DNA of 64,000 nt from Cenococcum geophilum 1.58 (lineage: Eukaryota > Ascomycota > Dothideomycetes > Gloniales > Gloniaceae). Below the pieces are notes generated by a model, which was not told the origin of the DNA, made no database searches, and saw only the letters and a program-made list of their open reading frames with translations. Where the stretch lies: the NCBI GenBank assembly GCA_001692895.1, contig KV748178.1, forward strand, positions 1,908,536 through 1,972,535, read 5' to 3'. The translations under genes were made by a program, and so were the position numbers. Positions 11,523-23,259 of the stretch are shown in pieces (the first letter of the stretch is position 1; each line of letters begins with the position of its first letter).

Positions 11523-14500
11523 CTAGCAACTCTTCTTTTATAGTTGCTATCTATATATATATATACCGCTTAACTAGCATAGTAAATATTAATCTTTTTT
11601 ACTTACTATTGTCATTATAATATAAGTCTCGCTATTCCAAAATTTGCCTTTTAGTATATAGTGCTTTCTTACTTAGGAGTTATAGGTAGATATCTTGTTT
11701 AGAGGGCCGCTAAGGCGCTAGTAGTAAGTAAGCTAATAGCAATTTTCTATCCTGGGGATAAAAAATCCTAATTAGCTAAGTTAAGTTAGGGTTTACAGAA
11801 TATTATGCTTTAAAAAGTCTTAGCAAGAGAATCTAACTAATTAGACAACTTTAACCGCCGGTTAAAGTTCCTAGATATCTTAAGACCTTATATAACTAAG
11901 AAATTTCTAGGGACTCCCTTTTAACCTAACCTTTAACTTATATATATAAAGTATTTATATTAATAAACATCTCTAGTACCTTATTTAGGTTCGCCTTTAT
12001 TATTACATCTACCGGGTTATTTTAGCCATTAATCTATTAAATCTTAAAGAGTTTTTAACGCTTATAGGATTGCTAAAGTACTATAATATTAATTATAAGG
12101 CGCTTCTCCTTTATAGTACTAAGCTTAACTAAATACTTATAAAGGGAATATAAGTCGGTATATATAATTATAGGGATAATAGGAAGTTCGAGTTAATCTA
12201 TAATTATCTTTAGGGTAGTTCTAATTATAATTGCCATATTAACTCCGCTAACTATTTTATATATCTTTAACGCTAAAACACTTTAAGTAACGCGCTTACT
12301 CTTAGTTAAGCTCTAATAGATAAGATTGCTATAGATTATAAAGTTATTCTCTCTAGTAAATTTATTTATAATAATAATCTTATATCCTAACTAGGAGCTA
12401 AAATCTTTATTATTTATAAACGATCTATTAACAAATATAAAGAGCTTAGCGGTAGGAAGATTAATAGGCATATAGAGTAGTCCCTAATTAAGATGGTTTA
12501 TTTACTAGAAAAGACGCTTATTTAGGGTAAGGATATTATCCTTAGTTAGTTTCTAGTATTAGACGGCAATAGAGAGATTAAATAAAGCCTTAGGTTAATA
12601 GATAGAAGTAATATAAGCTCTATAAGCGCGTTACTCCATATATTCTTACTTTAGAGAATTAGCGTTAATAACATTAATCTTCTTACCTTAACCCTTCTGG
12701 CGTAGAGTAATAGAATCCTTATTTAGGAAGAGGATGTATCCATTAAAGAGTAATAGTGTTATTAAACTAAGCTTTTTCTTTAGCTTTACTATAAAATTTG
12801 CCTTTACTAGCTTGTCTTCTTTAAGAGCTAAAAATTGGTTGTCTCCTAAGATAATTATATTATTAGTTTATATACCAATAATTCTAAATAGAGTTCCCGT
12901 AGTTATAATAAGGAAGTAGGGATTAAATATAGAAGTAGTTATTAAAAGCTTCTCTTTATAGTACTTGCTATAGGTAGCCTACTAGTAAGTTTCTACCTCT
13001 ATAATTCTATATAATGGCTTAAGTATAACTATAATTGTATCTTTAGGATACTAGTAGCGAATTTACTCTAGAAGGTATACCAATATTAAGCGCTAAAGGT
13101 GCGTCTTTAATTAGGTATAGGCTTAAGTAATATCTCGTAAATAAACCGCTATTTTATTCTTTATTAAGGAGGGAGCTAGTATAATAATAACTTGCTAACT
13201 AGCTTGTTAAATTATAGGAGACTATATAAGAATTACCTCCTTACTATTATTATTATAGCCTTAAATAATAAGCCTTAATTTCTTAAATGGGGCATTAGTA
13301 GCTTTACCCTTAATCTTATTAACTATTTTTAACTTAAAGATACAAACTCTATTAAACTTAGTAGGGTTATACTTTTTAAATTTAAAGACTCCTTTTATAA
13401 TAAGACTATCAATCTTCTATTTATTGGATACTTAAAAAGGAGCTCCTGGAGTTATAATATAACCTTCCTTTTAAAGCTATTTTGTAAGTTTAAAGTTAGC
13501 CTTCTCCTTAGCTGTTATAAAGGCTATTAATAACTTAACTCCATTCTTAATGGCGGCAGTAAATTATTCTTTAAAATTAATAAGATATTAGCGATTTTAT
13601 AATCCCTTTAGGCGACCTCTACCGCGTTGTAGTTATAGCATATTTACTACAATTATATTAGGATTATAGTCGCCTTTTAGAGTATATTAATCGTGGTTTT
13701 CTTTTAGGGTATTTTTTAGGGCATCCTATAAAGGCTTAAAATTGTTATCTTTATAGTAAGGCTTAATAATAGTTAAATGGAATTAAGTAGGTTTATAAGG
13801 CATCTAAATAGTATAAGTTTAACTATTAATTATAATAAGTTAGTGTAGGCCTAACTATCCTCCCTTTTTACGCTATACGCGTACCTTAGACTAGAGTGGT
13901 AGATTAAGCGTAGTTAAGGTATTTAGGCTATTTCTTATTCCTAGTGCGTTGTTAACCTAGTATATAGTGTAGAGACATCGCACCTTCTTTATTACCTTAT
14001 AAATAGCCTTAGCTTATTACATAATAAAGGGAGATAGTAGAGAATTGTTAGTTATTTAAGGGTAGGCGCTAAAGACTAGTAATATAGGTATAAGTCTATC
14101 CGGGCTAGCGGAATTGTTAATAGCTTTAATAGCTATTTATAAGGTAAGTTTTTTACTAGTATCCTTTAGTTCTAAAGAGATAATCTTATATACGCGGCGT
14201 AATAGCGCGTAATATTATTCTACTTTTTTAATACTATTATGTGCCTTAATAGGGACTTCCTTAACCTTAATTACTATTACCTTTATCTATTATTAAAACT
14301 CTATAGATAAGAAGTTCTTTTCTATATTATAAATAATTTAATTAAAGGGTTTTAAATAGATATTAATCTAGCATAACTAAAGGGTCTCCTATATATTTTT
14401 AGCTAATATATCTTTTAAGAAACGCACGGCTTAAAAGGAGGTTAAGAAGTTAATAACTTAAAGTACTGGCTTGCCGCTAAGATATATAATGTTAATAATA

Positions 14501-16803
14501 ATATAGAAGTTAAAGTTATAGTTATTCTTAAGGGTAAACTTAAATTGGCTAGGGGACTTCTAGTTTATTTAGTAGTAATAGTAATACTTTATAAGATACT
14601 TAATTACCTTAACCTTAACTTTATGGCCTACTTGCTAAAGAACCCTAAGTAATTAATAAATAAATAGGTAGCTAAAACGATAGTATAGTTGGCGTAATTC
14701 TAACTTAGTTAAGTAGCTTTAAGTAACACTCTTTTCTAGTTAATAAAGGAGTAACTAGGGGTAACCCTATTTACGTATAACAGGCACCCAATTATCTCCC
14801 TAAATAAGTATATTCTTAAGGTTATTAAGCCTAACGCCTAACTTATTTATATCTTTAATATAAAATAGAAACGGAGTATTTATAGGAATAATATAAAAAC
14901 TAATATACCCTAAGGGGGTTTAAACCCTAATTGTGCCGAGAGAGATTATAGTACCTTTGCTAAAACGAATTGTATACTAGCCTGCCATTAAATAGTTAAT
15001 CTAAATAGAGCTATTAAGCTGCTAAAGGGCTTAAACTTAAGGTTCTTCTACTATAAATACTCCTGTGGCTCTAGTATCCGGCATAATACTATAAAAGACA
15101 TTCGCCAAGTATCTATTATTAAAGGAAAACATAGAGCTCTCCTTTAGCTTATTAAAGATATCTAACTTTATAATAGAATGGAGCGTAGATTGGTTATTAA
15201 GGACAGCAATGGTTTGTATACTATTTACCTTACTATACTTAGTAAAGTATTAGTTAGGTAACTAGTTCTTAATTTCCATATCTATAAGGAGCTATTCGGT
15301 CTTATTAACCTTATCCTTAAGGTCTTTTACGCCTTTATATTAAACTAAGAAGCTTTAGAAATAGGCTATAGCAACCTTATAATTTCTAATGTTTTTTATA
15401 CTCTAACGGAACTTATTATATACCTCTTTTCGCTTATTAAGGGAGTGTCTAGTTAACTAGTAATTTGGCTTCTTATAAATATAGTATTTCTTTTAGTAAT
15501 TACTTCGAAATAAACCTCTACGAGGACCTCTATAATTACCTCATAGTTAATATTAATTATACCCTCTTCCGTATTCCCTACCGCGGCTACTATATATTTA
15601 ATTAGTCTAGTTATAATTATATTAGTCGGGAATACTTAGTTAGGTAGGATTTTCGGTATAAAACTGTTAAGATTCTTATATTTATATCGCAGTACCTATA
15701 GCGGAGTATAGCTTAGTATATACTCCTTTAAACATATCTATAGGTTTATATAGCGCTAAGTTATACTTAGGAACGCTACGGCATGCTAAGATAACCTAGT
15801 TCCTTAGGCTGTTCTCGTTTTAGTAAGTTTTGGTAAGGCTATATTAGATTTTCTAGAGTTTATTAAAGAGCAGTTAAAGGCACTCTAAATAAGTCTTTAT
15901 TAGGTTAAAAGCAATAACTCTCTAGAATATAGTCTCCCGCCATTCGGATATATAAAGTTAATAATTTTTATTAGTCTTAAAGTAGGCTCTAGTAAGCTAA
16001 AGCATTATATTAAAGTTATAGTTTTTACCTGTAATATAGTCGTAATAGAATATTACCGCCTGTCCCTTTAATATAATAGAGAAAGCGTAATAGTACTAGT
16101 AGCGTTAAATTTTAACCTTATTATAACAGTTATAAAAGACCTATAGTTTTGCTCTAAGTATATTATATAGTTCTCCTCTAAACTTCTTCTCTTTATCCGA
16201 ATATACCTTTATTAGATTCGTAACTTCTTATAGTAAAGGCTTACCGGTTAGCTAGAGTAGAGGAGGTAAAGGCGGAGCAACTCTAAGTAGGAGAGCACCT
16301 TTAGGTAGAAGAGTAGCTTTAGGTAGGGGGTTAGCGTTCTAGGGGTTTTAATATAAATTAAAGTTGCCTTTTAAAGAATATAGGTTGTTTTTAGGTTTCC
16401 GTAGTTAATATATAATCTTAGCTTTTATCTATATTAGTTCTTCTATACTAGTAATAACGGCCTAAATATTACTAGTAATTAGGTTACCGTTTTTAGTAAT
16501 ATATACCCTATTCCTATAAAGGAAGTCTTAAAAGTCCTAAATAATATTAATATTGCTAAGTGCCTAGGTATTAGCAGTCTATCCTATAAAATTCTCCTTA
16601 AAATACTCCTATAGTTATAAGTTGGCGTAGTATCTATTTTAGTAGAATATAATATAATATAGGAGAAAGCCATTAACTTATTTTGCGGTATAAGTTGTTA
16701 TATTAAAGGCGAATTCGTCCTAATCTTTATTAATAAGTTTCGTATGCTTAGCTACCCCTAGTAGTAAGGAGTCTTTCTAGTTATTTAAGGTAGGCGTAGC
16801 CAT

Positions 16804-17159
16804 ATTTTTAGAGGGAGGGAAGTATTATTAGTATAGGGATTGTTATTTAGTACGCGTTTATAATATATATTTGCGGTTATAGGGCTTAGGACTAGTTCTA
16901 GCTTTAAATTATAAAGACTTATAAAGCGTGTTATTCTATATAATAGACGTAAGAATCTATAATCTTAGAAAGGCTTAGGACTAGTTCTAGCCTTTAGATC
17001 CTTAGATTTATAGAAGAGTTCTATTTAAGGTTTAGGACCAGTTCTAACCTTAAAAAATAGCTTCCTCTAGCACGAGTAGCACTAGTATAGTGGCTTATCT
17101 CTTCTTAGTAGAATACCTAGCTGTTCTATAGTATAACAGTAAAGTTAATTACTAATTAG
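16804..17159 (-). other. Leader of the 11.3-17.4 kb Copia with a three-copy 20-bp repeat
   Basis: The untranslated leader between the 5' LTR and the probable gag start holds three near-identical 20-mers of the form GGCTTAGGACTAGTTCTAGC at 16883-16902, 16972-16991 and 17029-17048 (the last with changes). The core GGACTAGTTC is almost palindromic. The role is unknown; packaging or dimerisation of element RNA is only a possibility. Confidence 0.6.
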
Positions 17160-17374
17160 TGTTAGTTATATAAGGGGATATTACGTAGCTACGGTTCGTA
17201 GATAGTATAATAATTGTTGTTCTTATATATGTTAGGGAGGGCGAGGAGCTTAAGGCTCCTCGCCACGCTACTGCCGCGGCGATACGTGACGGCAACTTGC
17301 CGCATGTAACGGCAACTTGCTACCCATAATGGCAATTTGCCTTATATGGTAACCACTTGCCTTTATTTCTAATA
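17160..17374 (-). repeat. 5' LTR of the 11.3-17.4 kb Copia
   Basis: 215 bp, TG...TA (terminal CA mutated). The hairpin is kept at 17240-17264. It is followed by the right AATAC target duplication at 17375-17379. Confidence 0.9.
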
Positions 17375-18993
17375 AATACTCTACGCTTCCGTTAGCGTAG
17401 TAGTTAGCTTATATTAAACGCTAATAGACTTCCTAGTCGGATATATTTAATAGTCTGTTATTTATAACGTTCTTTTATTTAATATAAGACTAAGTTATCC
17501 TTTTAAACTAGAAGATTGTTCTCTCCTTTATTATCCTAGTAGTACTCTTATTTTTAAAGTAGATAGAACAATACTAGATTTATATTAAAGTCCGTATAAA
17601 AGGCAACGTCTTTAAGACGTAGGATTCCCTTACTCTTATCTAGTTTTATAACTTAGATAGTAACGTCGCTATAGCCTAGTATAGGCACTTCTAAGCTGCC
17701 GGCGATAACGTATTTAAATCTTAGAGCTTTCCTAAAGTTATAAAAATAAGAGAAGTTATTAAAGATATAAAGAGTGGTTCCTAAGTTAAGAATAGTTAAT
17801 AGCTTTAGTGGATAGATTTAACCTGTATAATATAATTTTAGAAATATCGCATTAGCTTCTCCCTTAATCTTAACTTCCTAACTCTTGTCCTGTTGTTATT
17901 AAGCCTTATCTTCCTATTCTTTAAGTTTAATCTTTATAACTTAGTTAGCAAGATTCTTATTTTTTTTTACCTTCTTTAGTACCCTATTAATGCGCGCATC
18001 TCCTATTATAACTCCTATAGGTCTTTTATCTTTAAATAAACACTAATAGTCCCGTAGGGAGTGTCTTTATATTCCGTACGCTAAGCACTTAGGCGTTAAC
18101 TTCTTATAGGACATCTTCTTATCCACTAGTATCCTGGCTCTCTTTAAGCGTCTATTATATACTAAGGCTCTTCCTCTTTATAAACCTTTAATAGTATTAA
18201 AGTAATCCTTAATAGCTTACTCTGCGAAGTCTGCATTAAAGGTGCTCCCTTTTATAGTAGTATTAGCTTTCTTTAAGGGTATTCTAAGTCCTTCTTATAG
18301 CTCCTTTACTACTCTATAGTATTTAAAAGATCTTAACTTCTATGGGTTATTTAACTTAATAGTATACTTTATATAGTAGGCGTTACTAAAAGGTTAAATA
18401 ACTTCTATTAAATCTTAAAGCTAGATTCTATCGGACATTTAAGGGATCTTATACTTCTTTCCTAGTACTATTACGTATTCCTATTAATCTAACCACTAAT
18501 TTAATTTTAATAAGTGTTTAAACCCCTTAAGGGCTTTTATATACTAGTGTTATACCTTCTTCCTAATAAATAATAAGGTAGGTTCTATGTTCTCCTTTAA
18601 TTAGGATAGCCATTCTTTAACTATTAAGGAAGGGTTAAGCAGTAGCTTCTTCTAAATTGATACTATAGTCGTAATTTAGATGCGTATTTATTGCAGATGC
18701 TCTTCCTATTTTAGAAAGTACTTTATATTCTAGTTATAGTATTATCTGCTATTCTTATATACTTTCTGTTAATTTAACGAGAGCTATATATATAAGGTTG
18801 CATTCTCATTAAAATCTATAACCTTTAGATGAGGTGGTTTTTTAATTAGACCTTCTTGAGGTGCTTCTGTAGCTGGGTTAACGTAGGCCTAAATTTGCTG
18901 ATCTACGAGGGCTTGGAGTTGCCATAGCCATTATTCCCAGTCTTCTGGCTTATTGAGGATGATCGTGTTCGATGAGGTAGTTGGTGGAGTCAT
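17375..18993 (-). pseudogene. Copia gag-protease remnant (start of the split older Copia)
   Basis: The minus-strand ATG at 18991-18993 starts MTPPTTSSNTIILNKPEDWE, a typical fungal Copia gag opening, and the first 50-odd codons are almost free of RIP changes. Further in, a zinc knuckle reads KCLAYGIxRHSLRDY (about 18085-18045; the original was probably CxxC...H...C). The protease-like region follows (about 17800-17540, with ILGYSDVTI). The frame is cut at 17375 by the nested Copia and resumes beyond it. The shift from unmutated to heavily mutated sequence lies near 18830. Confidence 0.82.
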
Positions 18994-19278
18994 TTGACTG
19001 ATAGGCAAAGGAGGAATTAAGATAGTATTTTGTCGTCAGGATCGTCCTTATCATCAGGATCGTCCTTATCGTCAGGATCGTCCCCCGACGATTAAGGTGG
19101 AATCTCGTGGAATCTCGTGGAATCTCATGGAATCTCGTCCTGTGACAATTGAGGTAGGATTTCGATCAGGGTCGTCTTGTGACGATGAGGTGTCAGAGTC
19201 TGACGATAAGGTAGAATTTCTTCAAATAATTAAGTAATAGCTGAATAGCTTCTTGTGTCGGCGGACCGGGCTCATAAC
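18994..19278 (-). other. Leader of the older Copia with two minisatellites and a primer-binding site
   Basis: This is untranslated leader between the 5' LTR and gag. It contains three tandem copies of an 18-bp unit (GTCAGGATCGTCCTTATC on the plus strand, about 19034-19092) and four tandem copies of a 10-bp unit GGAATCTCGT (about 19099-19140). Little RIP damage is seen. The primer-binding site lies at its LTR-proximal edge. Confidence 0.7.
19268..19278 (-). promoter_or_regulatory. Primer-binding site for a 5' half of initiator tRNA-Met
   Basis: Directly next to the LTR, the plus strand reads GGGCTCATAAC, identical to the anticodon arm of eukaryotic initiator tRNA-Met up to about nucleotide 39. 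The element strand is therefore complementary to that tRNA fragment, with no spacer to the LTR. Priming by a half tRNA-iMet is known for Drosophila copia. Use here is inferred from sequence. Confidence 0.75.
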
Positions 19279-19463
19279 TGTCAGATAACTTATATAGAGC
19301 TATTCATTGATAAAATGGGTTGATTAATTGATAATCTTGATCGTATCTTAATCGTTGCTTGACCTAGGGCCCCTAGGCTTAGACGAAGATATTTACAATA
19401 CACGTGACCCGTGCACGTGACCAGTGCACGTCCTACGCCACCGAGAATACATATTATCTGACA
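19279..19463 (-). repeat. 5' LTR of the older Copia, nearly free of RIP
   Basis: 185 bp with perfect 10-bp inverted ends TGTCAGATAA...TTATCTGACA. It contains several CACGTGAC/GTGCACG motifs (19400-19430). Its partner 3' LTR is not in the window. CpA and TpG are common here, in contrast to the gag-pol body. Confidence 0.75.
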
Positions 19464-19779
19464 GTATTCGCCGATAGGGTATTATCCATATTATAGTCGC
19501 CTATTTTAAGGGGTCTATATAAGGCAATTAAAGTCTATAAGGCTTGCTGTGGTATTAAGGTTATTTATAACTGTGCTAGGGTTATCTAAAACTATAGTAT
19601 AGTGTTATCAGTCGCGCCGGGTCGCAATTATACTAGGAAAACAAAGATAATAAACTAGGGAAAAAAACAAAGGTTATAACGGGGCGTAATTAGGGATACT
19701 ATAAACTGTTACGGTGCTGTAATAAAGTAGATTAAATAACTACATTATGGTATAAAGAGGAGAAGAAGGTAAAAGGGGG
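19464..19779. other. Unassigned spacer between transposons
   Basis: 316 bases with no readable gene. It has a TATA-like stretch (GTCTATATAAGG near 19506-19520) and ends in a purine-rich run AAAAGGGGG (19771-19779) that looks like a polypurine tract in front of the next repeat. It may be part of another degraded LTR element. Confidence 0.4.
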
Positions 19780-20445
19780 TATTATATATAAATAGTAGGG
19801 CTAGCCGCTAAGGCGCTAGTAGGCTAGCTAATAGTAGGAAATAGTATAAGATAATATAAGATAGTATAAAATAGTATACGTTAGGTTAATGCTATAATAT
19901 TAATTTAATTAATCCTACCCCTTATTAAATACTTTATTTGTCTTTATAAGCACCTTTTAATATAACTTTTTAACCTACCTAAGCTATTACTATAACGGTA
20001 ATATTATTAAACTAAGCTAATATAAGGTAAGGATATGAATAGGGAGTCTAATAATAGAATAATAGGTATATTATATAGACAGAGATAAATCCTTAAGGGA
20101 AAAAGGAGGAGTTTATATATAAGGTAGGAAGGGTTTTCCCTAAGTATATATAGAGCACGTGCCTTATAGGCAAGTCACCCCTAGATTGCTTTAGGGTCGC
20201 CTATACCTTACGGCTATATAACTATCTACTTAGGTTTTACCTAATAATGCCCCCCCCCTTTAAAAAGGGTCGTGTAACGGCGCTAGGGCGCGTTACTTAC
20301 TATATTCTACTACCTATTACTATCTTATATTGTCGCGTATTATCGCGTACTATCGCGTACTATTATATACTATCTAGTACTGTTTTCTACTATTAGCTCG
20401 CCTACTACTAGCGCCTTAGCGGCTCGCGCTACTTATTTATTTACA
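19780..20445. repeat. 666-bp repeat with about 120-bp inverted ends (large LTR or TIR element)
   Basis: The two ends are imperfect inverted copies of each other over about 120 bp. They share the GCCGCTAAGGCGCTAGTAG block followed by GCTAATAG and a run of 10-bp units like ATAGTACGCG (19797-19885 against 20320-20435, reversed). The outer bases TATT...TTACA could be a mutated TG...CA. It lies directly upstream of a plus-strand Gypsy gag, so it could be that element's 5' LTR with inverted ends, or a nonautonomous TIR element. No matching target duplication was found. A run of C (20250-20258) is inside. Confidence 0.5.
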
Positions 20446-23259
20446 CCAGCCCTAGCGACCCCCTTTCCTTTTCCTTAGCTTAGTATCTTTATAAGATAGC
20501 ATTTTATAAGCTTTAGTTTAGAGGCATTTATATAAGCCATTACATTATACTAAGCTTACCCTATATTGCCTGGGAAGGCCTTAATAATATCCCACCCTAA
20601 AAGAAACTTCGTCTATAACAACGCGTTAACGCGCTATACTTAGATACTAAAACAACTCTATATTGCCTGGGAAGGCCTAAATAATATCCTACCTTATAAG
20701 CTAGACAGGACTAGACCTATACCCCTAGAATTAAAACTAAAGTATATAATACTAATAAACCCTAGAAAGCTAACAATAGTACCTAAAGCTAGCTTATTTA
20801 AGAGAGCTATTTCTACCTAAGAGGAACCTAAGATCTAATTGGGATTAGAAATTAAAGATAATAATAACGTTATAGACGTATATAAGCAGATCTGCGCCCT
20901 TATAGCTAACTAGAAAGCTAATTATTTAGAGGTAAGGAATATATAAGAGACCCTATAAAAGATCTTAAAAAGCCTTATAGCCCTATAAAATAGCCTAGCT
21001 TCCCCTTTTTAAAGCCCTAGCCAACCTATTTATTCTACTAAATGCGATATACTAGGGAGTACGGATATAATAATAAAGTAATTAAAGTCTATTAAGCTTC
21101 TTAACCTCCTACTACTATCTAATAGGATAGACCTTACCTTTAAAAATAGGAGGATTTAAGTATAAGGAAAGCTCCGCGTTAACTATAACTATTTCCTTTC
21201 TAAAGAAGCTAAAATACTCTACCTTTTTAGTTAAACTACTAGGGACGCCTAATGGTACCTTTAAGCCAAGTTTAAGGATAAGTCCCCTATCTAATTTATA
21301 TCTATTAATAAGATAATATAGTACCTAGCGGCTATTTATATTAACCTAAATAAAGTATAGGACGCCCGGTATAACTATAATCGCCTAATAATAAAACTAA
21401 ACTAACCCTTTACTAAATTTTAGACTTAATTCCTATACCTTATAGGAGAAGGCTAGGTTCCCCTTAAGAACTACCAATTAGACCTATATAATAAGCTAAT
21501 AATTTAGCTATAAGAGAAGATAGCTATAACCTTAAATAACCTACCAACTTATAATAGACTTGCAGCTTATTACTTATTATTAAACTTAGAACTAAAGTGG
21601 ATTAAAGCCTATCCTAATTGGCAAAAGCAACTCTATAGCGATTAAAACTTGCTAGCTATACCTATAGGAGCTAAAGTAGAAAGATAAGCTATAACTACTC
21701 TTATACTAAAAGCAGTTATAACTATACACTAGCGAGCGACGCCTAACCAGCTATATACTATGCTATTAACTAATATTCGCCGTAATACTCTAATTAACCC
21801 TACCTTAGCTATGTGCTATAACTGTAATAAAGAGGATTACTTTACCTTATCTTGCCCGGAGCTAAAGAATATAGGTAATATTAAGGAGATAGAGGTAGAA
21901 GAAATATCCGATAAGTTAGAAAAAAAAGAACCCTAGAGAAAAACTCCCCCCTAGGGTACCCTATTAATCTTAAAGAGATTAATCTTAGTTAGTTAATAGG
22001 TGGAAAGTATTTTATAGTTCTATATATAGTATTTTAAAATAGATATAGAGTTAATATAACCGCCCTAATTAACACTAGAGTAAATGGTTTCGCCTTTATA
22101 AATACTGCTTATATAAATAATATTGCTAAGTTTTTAAATACAGAAGCCATCCGACTAGAGAAGCCTATTTAGGTAAAAGGCTATAATAGCTAAGCCGGTT
22201 GGCCGGTTACCTATATCTTAAGGTTATATATTGCTCTTAATAAATAACACTAGTATAGTATCCCTTTTTATATCCTAGACCTAGGGTCCTATAATATAAT
22301 CCTTAGACGAAAATAGATGTCCTATTTTAATATTTGGCTAAATATATAATAAAGACAGTTTATCTGGCCGGAGGATAGACTAAAGTTGCCCTTTTTTATT
22401 AGGGAAATCTAAACCAACCGTAAGACACTAGCCGTAAAGGCTAACCCTACCTACTAGTAGGATGTCCAGGCCCGTAACCTAGCCTTTACTTAAAAAGACG
22501 CCCGCTATAAGGCTGGAAAGAACTTTGTACTAATAAAGATACTCTTTTAAAGCGCTATATTTAAAGAAGACTTTACGTATAAAAGCGGGATAGATAGTAA
22601 TATAGACGACGTCTAAATTGCGCAGATCTAATTAGTATAGAAAAGAACGCATTAATAGGATATAAGGGATAACCTTTAAAAGATATAATAGGAGCTAAAA
22701 GGAGTAATAATAACGCTAATACCCTAGAAGTCTATAAAGTTATATACGCCCCTATTATTATATAACCCCCCCACTATAGATATTGCCGTAATTAGTGCTA
22801 TAGTGTTTTACTTTAATATATACCGGAAGGATAATAAGGTCTTTATAATGAGCCTATATAAGATTAACCGAATTATTAATAATAGGGAGGAAGAGCTAGC
22901 TAAGGAGACCGATGAGGAACTAGTTAAACGCCTTTTTTTTTACTATTTATATAAATTATAAGGATGTATTCTTAAAGGCGGCTTTAGATAAGCTACCCCC
23001 TTACTAGATATACAATTATAAGATTTAATTAGAAGCTAATAACTTACTAGGTTATAGCCCCCTCTATTAATAATTAACGGACAAGCTAAAAGCAATAAAG
23101 TAGTATTTAATTAATAACTTAGATAAAGGGTTTATCGAGCCAAGTTAAGCCCCTTTTACTTCTCCTATCCTATTTATAAAAAAGCCTAATAGAGGCCTTC
23201 GCTTTTGCATTAACTATTAAAAACTAAACGCTATTACTTAAAAGGATTGGTATTCTATT
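20446..23259 (+). mobile_element. Gypsy gag-protease-RT fragment, truncated, RIP-mutated
   Basis: Plus-strand frame with stops. A gag zinc knuckle reads MCYNCNKEDYFTLSCPELK (about 21808-21864, with the His now Tyr). A retropepsin-like region reads ALINTRVNGFAFINTA (from D-T-G-A) near 22060-22105, followed by YNIILGxxWM. The N-terminal part of a Gypsy reverse transcriptase (IKKPNRGLRFCINYxKLNAIT, about 23180-23245) is cut at 23259, where the LTR of a minus-strand Gypsy begins. The 3' rest (RT core, RNase H, integrase) is not found anywhere in the window. Confidence 0.83.

Larger units (their letters stand above)
11308..17374 (-). mobile_element. Complete Copia element with 215-bp LTRs and AATAC target duplication, RIP-mutated
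   Basis: Two 215-bp LTRs (11308-11522 and 17160-17374) begin TGTTA and end CTAACA/CTAATA, and are flanked by AATAC at 11303-11307 and 17375-17379. The internal part is on the minus strand. The likely gag start is the ATG at 16801-16803, a gag Cys/His region lies near 15440-15560, and protease, integrase, reverse transcriptase and RNase H follow toward the left, ending near 11950. The RNase H end matches that of the two plus-strand copies in the array at 23796-43871, so all belong to one Copia lineage. The gag and leader differ, which suggests sister subfamilies. About 430 bp of non-coding tail separates RNase H from the 3' LTR. Stops are everywhere. Confidence 0.9.

Noticed and set aside
12734-12919. 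61-codon frame repeated in similar form at 41857-42066 on the other strand
   Set aside because: Both lie antisense to the Copia RT/RNase H region; the similarity only reflects that the two Copia copies are related.
19034-19140. Tandem direct repeats that could suggest a CRISPR-like array
   Set aside because: Units are directly adjacent without unique spacers, in a eukaryotic retrotransposon leader; a minisatellite.
19261-19278. Part of a tRNA gene (tRNA-iMet anticodon arm)
   Set aside because: Only the anticodon arm matches; no D-arm, T-arm or acceptor stem around it. Best explained as a primer-binding site.
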